NCBI GenBank assembly: GCA_023627715.1
Contig: JAMAHW010000089.1
Span: 123,281-187,280 of the forward strand
Direction: 5' to 3'
Length of the DNA: 64,000 bases
From: Periconia sp. R9002
Lineage: Eukaryota; Ascomycota; Dothideomycetes; Pleosporales; Periconiaceae
A program made the translations under genes and the position numbers. The notes beneath the pieces are model-generated. The model did no database searches. It saw only the letters and a list, made by a program, of their open reading frames with translations, and was not told the origin of the DNA. Positions 45,563 through 56,076 of the stretch are shown here, in pieces. Within the stretch, counting starts at the first letter, position 1; each line of letters starts with the position of its first letter.

Positions 45563-45942
45563 CGAAGCATACATCTAGTTATCTGGCGAGCATACATGAC
45601 AAGAGCGAAGGATCCGGTTCACGACGTTGACGGAAGTCCTCAAGAAGATATCTATGACCACCGCAGAGAGACGGCGGACACTCGCCCTCGACGGGACTTA
45701 CCGCAGTGATCCAGAGCAAAATCACGTGCCGTGCCTTCCCTCACTGGCAAACGCACCTGCCTCGACCTACGCACGACCAAATAGGCAATACCCTCACCAG
45801 GCGCGCTCGCTACGTCAAAGCGCGTCCTCGCTGCAACAAACTTTACCGAGTCCCCAATCTCACGATCAAATCTTTTATCCACTATATAATATGCTTTACG
45901 AGAAACAATTCCATCGAAAACACACGCTCAGCTCGCCGAGGC

Positions 45943-46195
45943 TGATTGGGTCAAGTGGTTTAGTGGTTTGTAAAAGCCCATTCCGACCGTACCCTATTCC
46001 CCGAGGCGACCTGGGAGGTCTGGCGTTCGAAGCCGGCTCTGGACGCAAGCCCGAAGTTATATAACTTAGGGTCGCTTGCGACAACGGAGCCGGCACAGCT
46101 ACAGCAAACTTAGCTAGTTTCTGGGTATCGACTGCAGCGATATTTCTTTTGTAATTTTTTAATTTTTATTTTATTTTATTTTTATTTTTATTTTG
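45943..46195 (+). mobile_element. possible tRNA-derived SINE relic
   Basis: An A-box-like GTGGTTTAGTGG (from 45955) and a B-box-like GCGTTCGAAGCC (from 46023) are about 70 bp apart. The latter sits in a perfect T-arm-like hairpin (CTGGC-GTTCGAA-GCCGG). The acceptor strands do not pair, so this is not a working tRNA. About 120 bp further on, the sequence runs into an (ATTTT)n-like tract at 46145-46195. A tRNA-like head, a short body and a simple AT tail is SINE architecture. No target-site duplication was confirmed and no second copy is in the window. Confidence 0.25.
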
Positions 46196-46595
46196 TGGAG
46201 GGTGGAATGATAGGTGTGGGCGGGTAGTGCGTGAAAATATACACAATCTTTTTGCATTCTTTTGAGGACACGGATATAGTTGACGAAAAAAAGGTCCGAG
46301 TGTACGAGTCCCCCCTCTCAATTGCCTGTTCTCTGGGAATGGCAACATGTACATCAGAAGGCGTCGTTCGTATACACATGCAAGTAAGTGCACACTGTAT
46401 CAAGTCGACCGATATCGTGGCAGACAGGACGGAAAGAGCTGGATCAAATAGGTAAATCCTGAAAGGCTACATTATAAGCACTGCTCTATCTACAAACGAC
46501 AACACACGATATTACTACCGTACCACAACCCACACGTGTAAACCTCCCAACCCCCCGCAACAGACAAAAGGTTATCCCAACTATACACCCCTCCA

Positions 46596-47847
46596 CTAAT
46601 CCAAACTCTGAATCTGCACCTTAATAGCGCCCGTCTTGGGATCCGCCGCCGTCTTAAACGCCTCAACCGCATCCGTAATATCAAACCGATGCGTAACCAA
46701 CCTCTTCAAATCAATGACCCCATTCGACAACAGCCGAATCGCCTTGGGCCACTGATTCGCATACCGATACTGAAACTGCAAATCCACCTCACGAGTACTC
46801 AACCGCATAAACGGAATCTTAATCTCGTTTTTCCCAACACCGATCACGAAAACCTTGCCGCCAAACTTGACCGCCTGGATCGCGCCCGCGATGCTCGACT
46901 CGACGCCGGTGCACTCCATGGCGACGGCCGGCTCGATGCCGCCGGTGAGCGCCAATACGCGGTCGCGGAAATCGTCGGCAGAGTGCGAGAATTCGACCTT
47001 GTGCGTGAGGATGTTCGGCATCAGCTCCTCGGCGAACGCCAACCGTCCCTCGTCGATATCCGTGATGACCAGGGGCGCGGCGCCCGCGGCACGACAGCAC
47101 AGCGCGGTGACGAGACCGATGGGGCCGGCGCCGCACACGACGACGGGATCACCGAGTCGGACGCCTGCGCGGTCCATGCCGGCGAGGGCGACGCTCAGGG
47201 GCTCCAGCATGGCGCCGTCCTCCCAGGTCAGGTTGTCTGGGAGTTTGTGGCACCATGCGGCTGGGTGCTTGAGGTAGCGGCGTAGTAGACCGGGGACGGG
47301 GGGTGTGGAGAGGAACTGCACGTTCTCGCAACCGTTGTAGCGGCCCGTCAGGCACGGTTCGCAGGCGTGGCAGATGAGGTTGGGCTCGATGGCGATGCGG
47401 TCGCCGGGCTTGAGGTGCGTCACGGATGGGTGCGTGGCGAGGACCAGCGCGGCGGATTCGTGGCCGAGGATGTGCGTGTCTTTTACTATCATCGGGCCTA
47501 TGCATCCCTATGTATATATCGTCAGTCTGCGTTCGATGTGGAAATTATATATGTAGAAGAAGAACAATTCCATGCAATCTACAATAACCCCCAAACAAAC
47601 CCCAACCCAAAGCACTCAAAAAACAAAAACAAAAAAAAAAACATACCGCATGCCAGAAATGCACATCACTCCCGCAAATCCCCGTACTCTTAACATGCAG
47701 CAAAACCTCTCCCTCCTTGAGATCGCCGCCTTTACCGACCTCCTCGAGACTCGGCTGCGCCTCCGCGACCCACAGGTCGTGCGCCGGGTTCGTGTAGACG
47801 CCGATGTTGGCCTTGGTGGGCTGCAGCTCCGTTGCTGTCGAGCTCAT
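46596..47847 (-). CDS. lad1: L-arabinitol 4-dehydrogenase
   Basis: Oxidises L-arabinitol to L-xylulose in fungal L-arabinose catabolism; a zinc- and NAD-dependent medium-chain dehydrogenase of the cytosol. Two exons, 47847-47647 and 47507-46596 (370 aa), with a 139-nt intron after HFWHA; the join reads [13 protein letters not shown]. Catalytic zinc ligands are in [10 protein letters not shown] and GHESA; the structural zinc cysteines are in [15 protein letters not shown]. The Rossmann motif is [13 protein letters not shown], and [10 protein letters not shown] has the Asp that selects NAD over NADP. The C-terminus [15 protein letters not shown] is the strongly conserved LAD ending. Sorbitol or xylitol dehydrogenase are the alternatives, but this tail and [17 protein letters not shown] favour LAD. 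Confidence 0.92.
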
Positions 47848-49513
47848 TTTTTTCGACTGTTTGTTTTGGATGAGGAGGTTTTGTATGTATGTGTATGTGA
47901 CCTTTTGTTTTCGGGTTCCTCGTTCCGTTCGACGGAGGGCTCTTTTCTTATGTAGATATTGATGGTTTGGATTGGATTCTCTTCGGTTCCTTGACGCCGA
48001 CGACGAGGCGAGCGTATATATCACCAATAACACGCACCTCAATACGTACAACTCGGTAGTTAACTCTTCGCCGGATAAGGGTGTCAGCTGCGGTGCGGTG
48101 TGCTCAAACCAAATCTCTTCTATCCTCTTTCTCTCTGGTACGTGTGCGTCGTTGCGTGTGCGGAAACAAAATCAAAAATCACAGTTACGGAGGTTTTCCA
48201 AAGCACACGGGGTAATAAGCTAACTTATATACACTTACCCCATCTCTCCATGTTTTTAGTCGAAACTTGCTCTAGTTACTGTATGTACCTAACCTAGACT
48301 TACCGAGGGTTGGGGGTGTGGGTGTGTTGGGTTAAAAAGACGGAACAATTACCCCACCATCCATCCAATTCCATTTCACACTTACCTTACATACATACAT
48401 ACGCTCTCTGACATCGTACACAAAACGAAGAGGAGAAAACGTAATGGGATAGATAGATAAAGCTGAGCCAAGTACAGATCTATCGTTACACTGAAAGAAG
48501 AACAAGTTGCGAGATGGCAGACTCTCTTCCTCGTCTTCATTACAGTACCCCTCCATCCAATTCATCCACAAGCTTCAGTCCCCCAGCTACCTAACTTACC
48601 CCACCAAAACTTTTTCGAAACACCAGTTTCAACGCGTCACGCGTACTCAAGTAACTGACCTCCCTACCTAAGCTACCCAATATTTCCTTCCCCTTCCCCC
48701 CCCCCCCTCGCCCTCACTCACTCACTCACTCGCATGCCCTCTCCCCTCGCCCTCCTAAACCCTCTCTCATCTATATACCCTTTTACTACCTCCACTACAA
48801 CACACCCATCCCTCAAACCCTCTCCTCAATTCTAACCATCCCCCACACACCCCAGCACCCCAACACAACCACCCCACCAACGTCCCCCGTCCTCCGTCCC
48901 CAGTCCAGCCCCATTTCCCAACACAACATTGAACACCCGGAATCTCCACGAATGGCAATCCATTCCGGCCGAGTGGGGCTGGGGGTGGGATAGTGTCAGG
49001 CCAGAAGCCGGTAGCGGAGCCTCGTGGAGTAGGAGTAGGGCCGGTGGTTGTTTAGAGGGGGTGGGTAGGTGGGATTAGTCATGGTCAGTTTCGCTTGTTG
49101 GACGCATACGATGTAGGTAGTTATGTGCAGAGGGAGGAAATTGGGATGGGAAAATTACGATATTGGTGTGTGCATCGAGGTGGTTATGTATATCGATTCA
49201 TGTACGTAGATACTAGTGTGAATCGCGTATACACGAGTTCAATTTGACTCGTCCGCGCTTAGGTCCGAATTTAAGTTGCAAAAACGAAAACGCCGCGATG
49301 CCTGTTAGCTTGCTTGCTCTTCAAGGAGAGGGAATATTCAACTCGCAAATTATCAGAAACCCAGTAACAAACTCCCGTTCCCCTTACCCTACGCGCCCTA
49401 TTCCATCGTATTCCCTTCCCATAGACCTTGGTATCTTCGTAGTGAGGAAAATTATACAAGAGATGTACACAAATGAACAAGAAAAACCTAAAGAGAAAAG
49501 ACTATACAAGAGG
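47848..49513. other. 1.7-kb spacer
   Basis: It holds the lad1 promoter on the left and the 3' UTR of the RING gene on the right. Pyrimidine- and C-rich tracts occur near 48690-48730, including a C10-like run and CTCA repeats. No protein-like frame or RNA gene is seen. Confidence 0.55.
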
Positions 49514-51305
49514 TCATCGGAAACCAGGGAAAACCTTCTTTAGCCCACGTTTCCAGCGTGAAGCATTCCGGTCTTCCTCTTCGTCAATATCCGGGATGGG
49601 CCTGTCCCCTAGCAGCGCCATGGCTCGTTGTCTCACCCACTCACTGCGGTTTTGCTGGGCTGCCGGAGGCTGAGGATTAGCTACGGGAACGTTCCCTGTT
49701 TGGACGGGAGCAGGCGCTGGTGTGGTGTCTGAAAGATTTGTATTGGGGACTTGTGACGCGGGTGGCGACGATGTTCCCGCTGCCATTTCAATATCCGCTG
49801 CTTGCTGTGCCCTGCCTGGCGCGCTAAAGATGTGTCGGCCCGCAAACGCACCACTAACCGCACCTCCTATCCGACTACCCATGGATGCAAAGTTCCTTTG
49901 CGGACGAGGAGCAGTGGCATTTGAAGGTGTAGTTTGGGTGTTTGACGGTGCTGTAGTCCTATTCTGAGCAGGACGACGCTGACGCGCTCGGCTTATGAGG
50001 CGTTCCCGGCGGACCATGATGTTGGTAATCCGAGTGGGGCAATATCCAGCTGGCAGCACGCTTTGTTTGCACAGGGGACAGAGAGAGCTGTTGTTGAGGA
50101 GGAAGGGATCGATGCAATCTGCATGGTAGATATGGTGACAGGGCAACTCGCGGACCTGAGACTCGTGGGATTCGAAGTCATCTAGACAGATGGAGCATGT
50201 GGATTGTGAGAAGGATGGATCAGTGGGCGGGGCACTGCTAGATTGAGGTTGAGCCTTGGGTGAAGCTACACCCTTGGTTTGCGTGGATTGCGCCAGATCC
50301 TTTTCGGCATCTGGATCTGGCGGTCCTGAGTATGTGTAGAGTGGCAACTTTTCTAAAAACTGCTGAGGAACAGTTAGTCGTTTGACGCCAATAGCTTCCA
50401 AATCCACCTCGCCGTTGATGATGCGTCGTCGGAGGTCGTTGCGGCGTCTCCGTTGCATGAGGTGCATTGCCAAAGATGTACCTCCAATTACAACAATCAA
50501 AAGTCCCAGAACAATAACGAGAAACACCCAAAGACTGGGAAGCTGGTTCCCGGGGTCGGTACTAACGGTACTCCACAGTCTCAGATAATCGGTCGGACGG
50601 AAACTTGGGTTGGAAGACAAGACATTATCCGCATACGGCGCCTTGGTGATGTTGCCCGAGTATGCAGCCAACGATTGTATGATGTTGTTTCCGGTGTTGG
50701 AGGAAATGGCATAAGTGGGGAAAGTGTTTGCCACCTTCCAGCTCCCACCGTCGTCGAGGAGCCATGCCTGATCGTTCATCACCGGGGGCATATCATTGCC
50801 TCTATCTGGTAGGTAGGTAATGAAAGCCTTGACACCGGGCTTGCGCGCAGCCTCGAAATATTGAACGATGCATGTCTTGTTAAACCACGGAGCAACGGCT
50901 ATGAGGGCGTAATCGGGATCGTTGGGGAGATTGGCTTCACGAGTGACATTGGCGGGGACGTAGCGAAGCTCCGCGTCTTTGCAGTCGTCGCTCGCGAGGT
51001 GTGGGACGTAGAGCAGACCGTAGGGGTCGTTGCCCCGTTCGACATCTTTGGGAGAGAGGGTCTGTATGTTGTTCGTTATGGGGTATCGGAAGGAGTTGTT
51101 GGCCTAGAGATGTCCGTAATCAGCGTCAAGAGGCCCAGAGACTACTAGGTCCTTCGTACCGGAAGGGTGGTGAAGTGGTCGTCATCCTGAAAATTGCTGG
51201 CATTGGGATCAGGGAAGTTTATGGTGAAGACACCAATGCTTTGAGCAGCTGCGGGTGAAGTCAGTGGTGGGCAGCGATAAAGTTGGAGTGATGTGACGTA
51301 CCCAT
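49514..51305 (-). CDS. membrane-anchored RING-H2 E3 ubiquitin ligase (PA-TM-RING type)
   Basis: Likely endomembrane ubiquitin ligase. Reconstructed exons: 51305-51302, 51248-51160 and 51103-49514 (560 aa). The N-terminal 200 residues resemble a luminal PA-like domain (LLYVPHLASDDC, IAVAPWFNKTCIVQYFEAARKPGVKAFI). One transmembrane helix follows (LWVFLVIVLGLLIVVIGGTSLAM), then a basic stop-transfer MQRRRRNDLRRR. The RING-H2 finger is CSICLDDFE..LPCHHIYHADCIDPFL..CPLCK. The remaining 190 residues are disordered. The start is uncertain: ATG 51305 leaves only four coding bases in exon 1 and no signal peptide, which this family normally has, so an upstream exon may be missing. Confidence 0.8.
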
Positions 51306-52098
51306 GCTGGTTCGGTGATGGCTGTTGTATTACAGTTGAGGTGATGTGGGAGGCGACGGTAGTTACTGGCCCCCGGCGCATGCTGGTATGGCAGTAGCAG
51401 GTGAGTGCTGTCAACAAAGTGCGACGATGGGATGTGATCAAATCATAGCGCGAGAGGGATTTTGCGACACGGCTCAAACAGCCAGCGGCGGTGGAAGGGA
51501 GAGAGGGCTGGGTGGGTTGGATGGATGGCAGGGAGCCATGCATGAATCGCCGAGTGAACGAGATGCGGAGACTGGAGGCAGGAAACCCGGGCGGCGCCAA
51601 GGTTTGGGAAGAAGCTTAGCCATGCTTCTTCTGCATCGTCTCCATGCCATGCTAAACACTGTACAAATAAACGTCCCCGGCAGAGGTATTGATTCCAATG
51701 GAATAATGAAAAGATTGGGAGAGGATGGGCCATGGGCTCTGCTTCCCCATGTTTTGCGCCGCCTTGATCTGATGTTCAGCGCAGACCCCATGTCGACTCG
51801 ATCGTCTTCCCCGCCATTCGCCATGGAATGATGCCAAGTCCCAGCAACATCAACTTCCTACAGTGCATTGTTTCCAGACCGTCACGACGCATATCCACGA
51901 CACTCAACTCCAGCAATTCTGCTTCTATCCTTCCTACGTGCACCCCATGTAGTCACGCTAGATACGCGCATCGAACCTTGCCTCGCCCCCTGCCCAGTCA
52001 GGTACACGCACGCGCGCTGCCGCCGCCACACCGCATCCATTACATTTCTAGCCGTATGACGACGCATCCCGTTGGATAACCACATTCCTCACGTCGCC
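51306..52098. promoter_or_regulatory. divergent promoter between the RING gene and ADA3
   Basis: This 793-bp interval separates the RING gene's 5' end from the ADA3 start. It may also contain an unrecognised 5' exon of the RING gene. Minus-strand open frames here are Arg/Ser/Pro-rich and unconvincing. Confidence 0.45.
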
Positions 52099-54045
52099 AT
52101 GTCCAAAAACACGAGCAGCAAGGGGAAGCCCAAGCCAGGCTCAAAACCCACCCCGGCCCGTAGTCGCAACACAACCCCACTGCCCAACGTGCGCACTTCG
52201 GTAGAACCCACCGCCTCCGCCAGTTACTTTAGCAAGCCCTTGACGGCCCTGGGGAGAAAATGCGACGTGACCGTCGAGGAAATTCTCGACCGTGCAGGAT
52301 CAAACGCCCAGCAGGTCCCTTCCGGCACCGCCCTCATCGGCATGCGCGACGCAATCGAGGGCAAGGTGCTGGCAAATGTGCAAAAACGCTGCGACGTTTC
52401 CAACAGCGCCCTCCGCGAGTTGCAGGGCCTGAAGAAGAACAATCGCTCCTCACACGATCGGGATAAGGAGAGGACGCCCAAGAAAGAGTCGGAAGACCAC
52501 AAACACAAATTGAAGAAGCAGGGGAAGAGGGCACCCGAGGACGAACGTCCGCTGGCGGTTGGCGCTCATGCCGTCGCTAGGCAGGACGGTGAATTAAACA
52601 AAGGTGCGCCATGGACTTTTCGTTTGCCTCGCCTCAATTGACTGCCTGGCTGACTCTCGCGCTTAGATAATTCGTCTACCATATCCTCACCCATATCACA
52701 AGCCCCGCCCTCAGCGACTGGCACAGGTCCCGCAGACCCTCCCTCGCCGACCAATTCAGATGCCTCGCATCAACCCCCGCCCGCACCCAAAATCGTACAG
52801 ATGCAAACATTCGGACCCGACCCGAGCAAGTTTGACGATCCCACCATCTACCACATTCGCGACGTTGAGCCTGGTATGCCGGAGGAACTGATCAAAGAGA
52901 TATACTGTGTAGCCGGATATCCCAGCACCGACCTCAAGGACAAGAGACCCGGTACCCCTCCGGACAAGGACTTTTCAAGCGCGAAACCTACGAACCAGGT
53001 CAGCGCCTCGGTCTTTGCCAACTACGTCGAACCCTACATCCGCCCGTTGACGGAGGAGGATGTGGCTTTCTTGAAAGAGAGGGGCGACCGCGTTGGACCA
53101 TTCGTCCTGCCCCGGAGAGGCAACAGGCCATACAAGGACATATGGGCAGAAGAAGACGGCTCCATGCACCTCGATTCGAACGACCGACTACCTCCCAACG
53201 AAGCGCGAGGCTCGTACGACGTCATGGAAGATGGGTTTCTGGAATCAGAAGAGATATCAACAGGACCTCTACTCGCACGTCTGCTCAGCACACTCCGACC
53301 CGAAGGACGCGGCACCTCCAACGACACCAACGGCGTCAACGGCGACGCAATGGACATTGACGAAGGCCCCAGCGCCCCAGCCGACACCACCAACAACAAC
53401 TCGATCCCCGCCGCCACCCAACTCCCCGACTTCGTCCTGCCCGGGTGGAAAGCCCCACCCACCACGTCCCGCACCGACTACGCGACCCTCGAAGAGCGCA
53501 TGCTCATGGAACTCAAGCACTACGGCATGATCTCGGACACGGACACGGAAACCGCCGCCTACGACTCGCACTTCGACGACGAAGTCGCCGCCCGCCTCCG
53601 CTTCCTCCAAAACGAACTCCGCAAGCAATCCATCGTCAACGGCGCCCGCAAGCAGCGCCTCCTCGAACTCACCGAGGAACGCATCGCCCAGCAGGAATAC
53701 AACACCATCGCCGACGACCTCGACAACCAGCTCAATTCCGCATACCTCAAGCGCAACCGCAACATTGGAAAGGGCAAGAAGCAGGCTAAACGCCCCGGTG
53801 GCGCCGGCGGTGGCAGTCACGCTACCGGCGCTGGTGCTGCTACCAATGCTGGGATTATGAGACCTGGTGTTGGCGAGCCGATACGGACGTTGTTGGAGCG
53901 CAAGGCGCAGTGGAATACGACGATTGGGCCGGTTGTTAATTACGGAAAGACGGGGTTGCCCAGGGAGAGTATTTTCGAGGAGGAGGTGATGAGGAGGTTG
54001 GAGAGTAGGGAGGTGGAGGTTTGGAATAATGAGGCGGATGAGTGA
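52099..54045 (+). CDS. ADA3: Ada3/Ngg1 subunit of the SAGA/ADA acetyltransferase complex
   Basis: A nuclear coactivator that links Gcn5 and Ada2 within SAGA (family knowledge). Two exons: 52099-52603 and 52667-54045 (627 aa); the 63-nt intron has GTGCGC and a branch CTGACT near its end. The first 180 residues are basic and Ser/Pro/Lys-rich. The conserved core includes FGPDPSKFDDPTIYHIRD, VFANYVEPYIRPLTEEDVAFLKERG, then a disordered Asn/Thr stretch. The Ada3 C-terminal domain contains YATLEERMLMELKHYGMI, a coiled coil (ELRKQSIVNGARKQRLLEL) and the signature RTLLERKAQWNTTIGPVVNYGKTGLPRES. I chose ATG 52099 rather than 52072 because of the better N-terminal context. Assignment is strong from the C-terminal signature. 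Confidence 0.93.
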
Positions 54046-55215
54046 TTTGAGTGATGAATTGATTGTTTTTTTTTCCCCTCTCTCTCTCTCTGACGTATGC
54101 TGCTTACTGCCTTGTTTCGTTTAAGAGTCTTCTTTGGTATCGTGTTCTTTCCTCCTCCCTTGGCCGTTTATTTTGTTTTCGTTACAACTTTAGAATTGGG
54201 ATTCTTGGGTGTGTGCGGGAAAAAAAAAACAACAAACGTTGAAATACACCCCCTTCCCTTCCACTTCTACCCCCCCCCCCCCTTTCTTCCGTTACCTTTT
54301 CCTGTACAAAACATTTAGTACGTAAACGAGCCAGTCAGGTTCACCACCAAAAGTGAATCCGATCCATGTATCGAATTGAAGGATAAATACTTGATTTTTT
54401 TTCTCTCTCTCTCTCTCTCTCTCCTCTCTCCCCCTAGGTCCCTAAGATAGATGGCTAGAGAGAAAAGAAAAGATGTCTATATACATTCCCAACCAACCAC
54501 TTCCAAGAAAACACCAAAACCAAACCCACAACCCCGTTTTCTACAACCCAAAAAAAAAAAAAAAAAAACTCCGCATCCAACTTAAAAAAAAAAGGGGGAA
54601 AGACTTCAAGTCAATGCAACCAGACAAAGGCAAGCAGGGCAAAAGAGAAAAAAGAAAGAAGAGGATGTATTCAAGAAGAAATAATGGGAAGAAAAAGGAT
54701 ATGATATTCTCATCATGGGATGATAATTAACAAACAAACAAAACACCGTTTGCCCTTTCGCAAAGAAGCATGCATGCATCGTGAGAGAAATATGAAAAGA
54801 ACATCTGGATGGGGAGGAATAGATCGATCGTGGTGGGGCCTTTGGGGCGAAAGGGCCCCTGGAGGATACATGAATACATGCATATGTGTAGGCAACAAGT
54901 CTTCCTCCTGCTGTGTGGAGTGTAAGAGGGACAAGCGTTTGGGGAGACAGACAGCCTGTCTGCCACGGGGAAACACAGGCCAAGACGAGATGAAACAAAA
55001 CAACCGCAGTTATTTCAAGGGTATTTCAGAAAGAAAAAAAAAGCGTGCGTGGCCCCAGGAACCCGGAACAGAGATAGATTATGGGGGGAAACAAAGTTGG
55101 TTCAATTAAGTCGAGGACAAACCCGCGCTCGGCTATGCAACAAGTAGAGAGAACAATAATGGGGTTCATGAAAGCGGCAGTTTTTTTTTCTTCTTTTTTT
55201 CTTTCCTGTTTTCCT
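54046..55215. other. 1.2-kb spacer rich in simple repeats
   Basis: Between convergent ADA3 and the acidic-protein gene. It contains a C10 run near 54271-54282, a CT repeat at 54402-54422, several long A runs and no plausible gene. Both 3' UTRs should lie here. Confidence 0.6.
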
Positions 55216-56076
55216 TCATGCTGGCGCGGCTGGTGGCTGCTGGTATGTTTGTGAGGATGAGCTTGTTGTGGTGGTGTCGACTGTGCGGTTCATCTGTGCC
55301 AGCTGACCAGCCATGATGCGCAGCGCATCTCTGGTGGCATCCACGTTCAGCTCGCCCCTCTCCTGCGCATCCTTGAGGAACTGCTCCCACTCAGGATCCA
55401 TGGGCACGTTGGCTCCCTGTTCTCGTAATGCTGCGGCGTGCATGAGGCGCGCGTTCAGTTCGAAGCCGACGCTCTCGTCGACGTCTGGCTCTTCGTCCTC
55501 CTCCTCATCCTCCTCGTCCGAAGGCGGTTCCGTGTCGGGCATCTCGGTGTCGGTTGGGCGCAGCATGTTGGCGTCGCTGCCCATGTGTTGTGATTGCTGT
55601 GCTGGCATTTCTTCAATCTCCACTTCAATATCCGTCTTGACGTTGATGCCTTTGCTGGCACTTGTGCGTCGCTGCTTCCTCCTGTCTACCCACTCGCCAA
55701 TGTCCATGCCCGTGGTGTCTCGGACGCGGCAGCCCTCGTCGCGTTCATAACGTTCGCGCGCCCACAAGGTGCCCTCCCAGCGGCAGAAGCCCTGGATCTC
55801 CGAGTCGGTCAGGCCAAGGGCATCGAACGCCTCAAAGAGCTTCTTGTGGTGCGGAAAGCGGCCCAGCCGCTTCCTGTGCGGGGCATGGGCATAGTTGAGA
55901 CCTGGGTAGCGGGCCTCGATGGTGTCGAGAGAGCCGTAGAATGTGGCTGTTTCAATCCGGACTTCGCCCACGAGGTTCTTGGAGAGATGGGCGGAAAAGG
56001 ACGGCGGGTCGTTGGGAGACGGGTTGGGGAACAGAGTATTGTAGACGAGAACCGAAATGGGGGTTTTGCGGTGCAT
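55216..56076 (-). CDS. unidentified acidic protein, probably conserved in filamentous fungi
   Basis: A 286-aa intron-free protein that I do not recognise. The first 140 residues look folded: ISVLVYNTLFPNP, VRIETATFYGSLDTIEARYPGL, HHKKLFEAFDALGLTDSEIQGFCRWEGTLWARERYERDEG, suggesting a small helical domain with conserved Trp and Arg residues. Residues about 190-215 form an acidic run (SDEEDEEEDEEPDVDE). A further helical segment (EWEQFLKDAQERGELN) precedes a Ser/Gln/Pro tail. No signal peptide or transmembrane helix is visible. An acidic, otherwise soluble, intronless protein fits a nuclear or cytosolic role, but function is unknown. Codon pattern and conserved-looking aromatic positions argue that it is a real gene. 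Confidence 0.7.
   Translation of the reverse strand: MHRKTPISVLVYNTLFPNPSPNDPPSFSAHLSKNLVGEVRIETATFYGSLDTIEARYPGLNYAHAPHRKRLGRFPHHKKLFEAFDALGLTDSEIQGFCRWEGTLWARERYERDEGCRVRDTTGMDIGEWVDRRKQRRTSASKGINVKTDIEVEIEEMPAQQSQHMGSDANMLRPTDTEMPDTEPPSDEEDEEEDEEPDVDESVGFELNARLMHAAALREQGANVPMDPEWEQFLKDAQERGELNVDATRDALRIMAGQLAQMNRTVDTTTTSSSSQTYQQPPAAPA

Larger units (their letters stand above)
44092..46595. other. 2.5-kb gene-free spacer with repeats
   Basis: It lies between convergent genes, so both 3' UTRs should be here. It contains a CT repeat, an uninterrupted 48-nt A tract, a tRNA-like sequence with an AT-rich tail, and many short homopolymers. A frame at 45627-46064 overlaps the tRNA-like region and is not convincing as protein. 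Confidence 0.55.

Noticed and set aside
45627..46064. 145-codon plus-strand frame near the poly(A) tract
   Set aside because: Overlaps the tRNA-like sequence, has no recognisable motif and is flanked by repeats.
46689..47285. 198-codon plus-strand frame opposite lad1
   Set aside because: Antisense shadow of the clear L-arabinitol dehydrogenase coding exon; Arg/Asp/His-rich as expected of such shadows.
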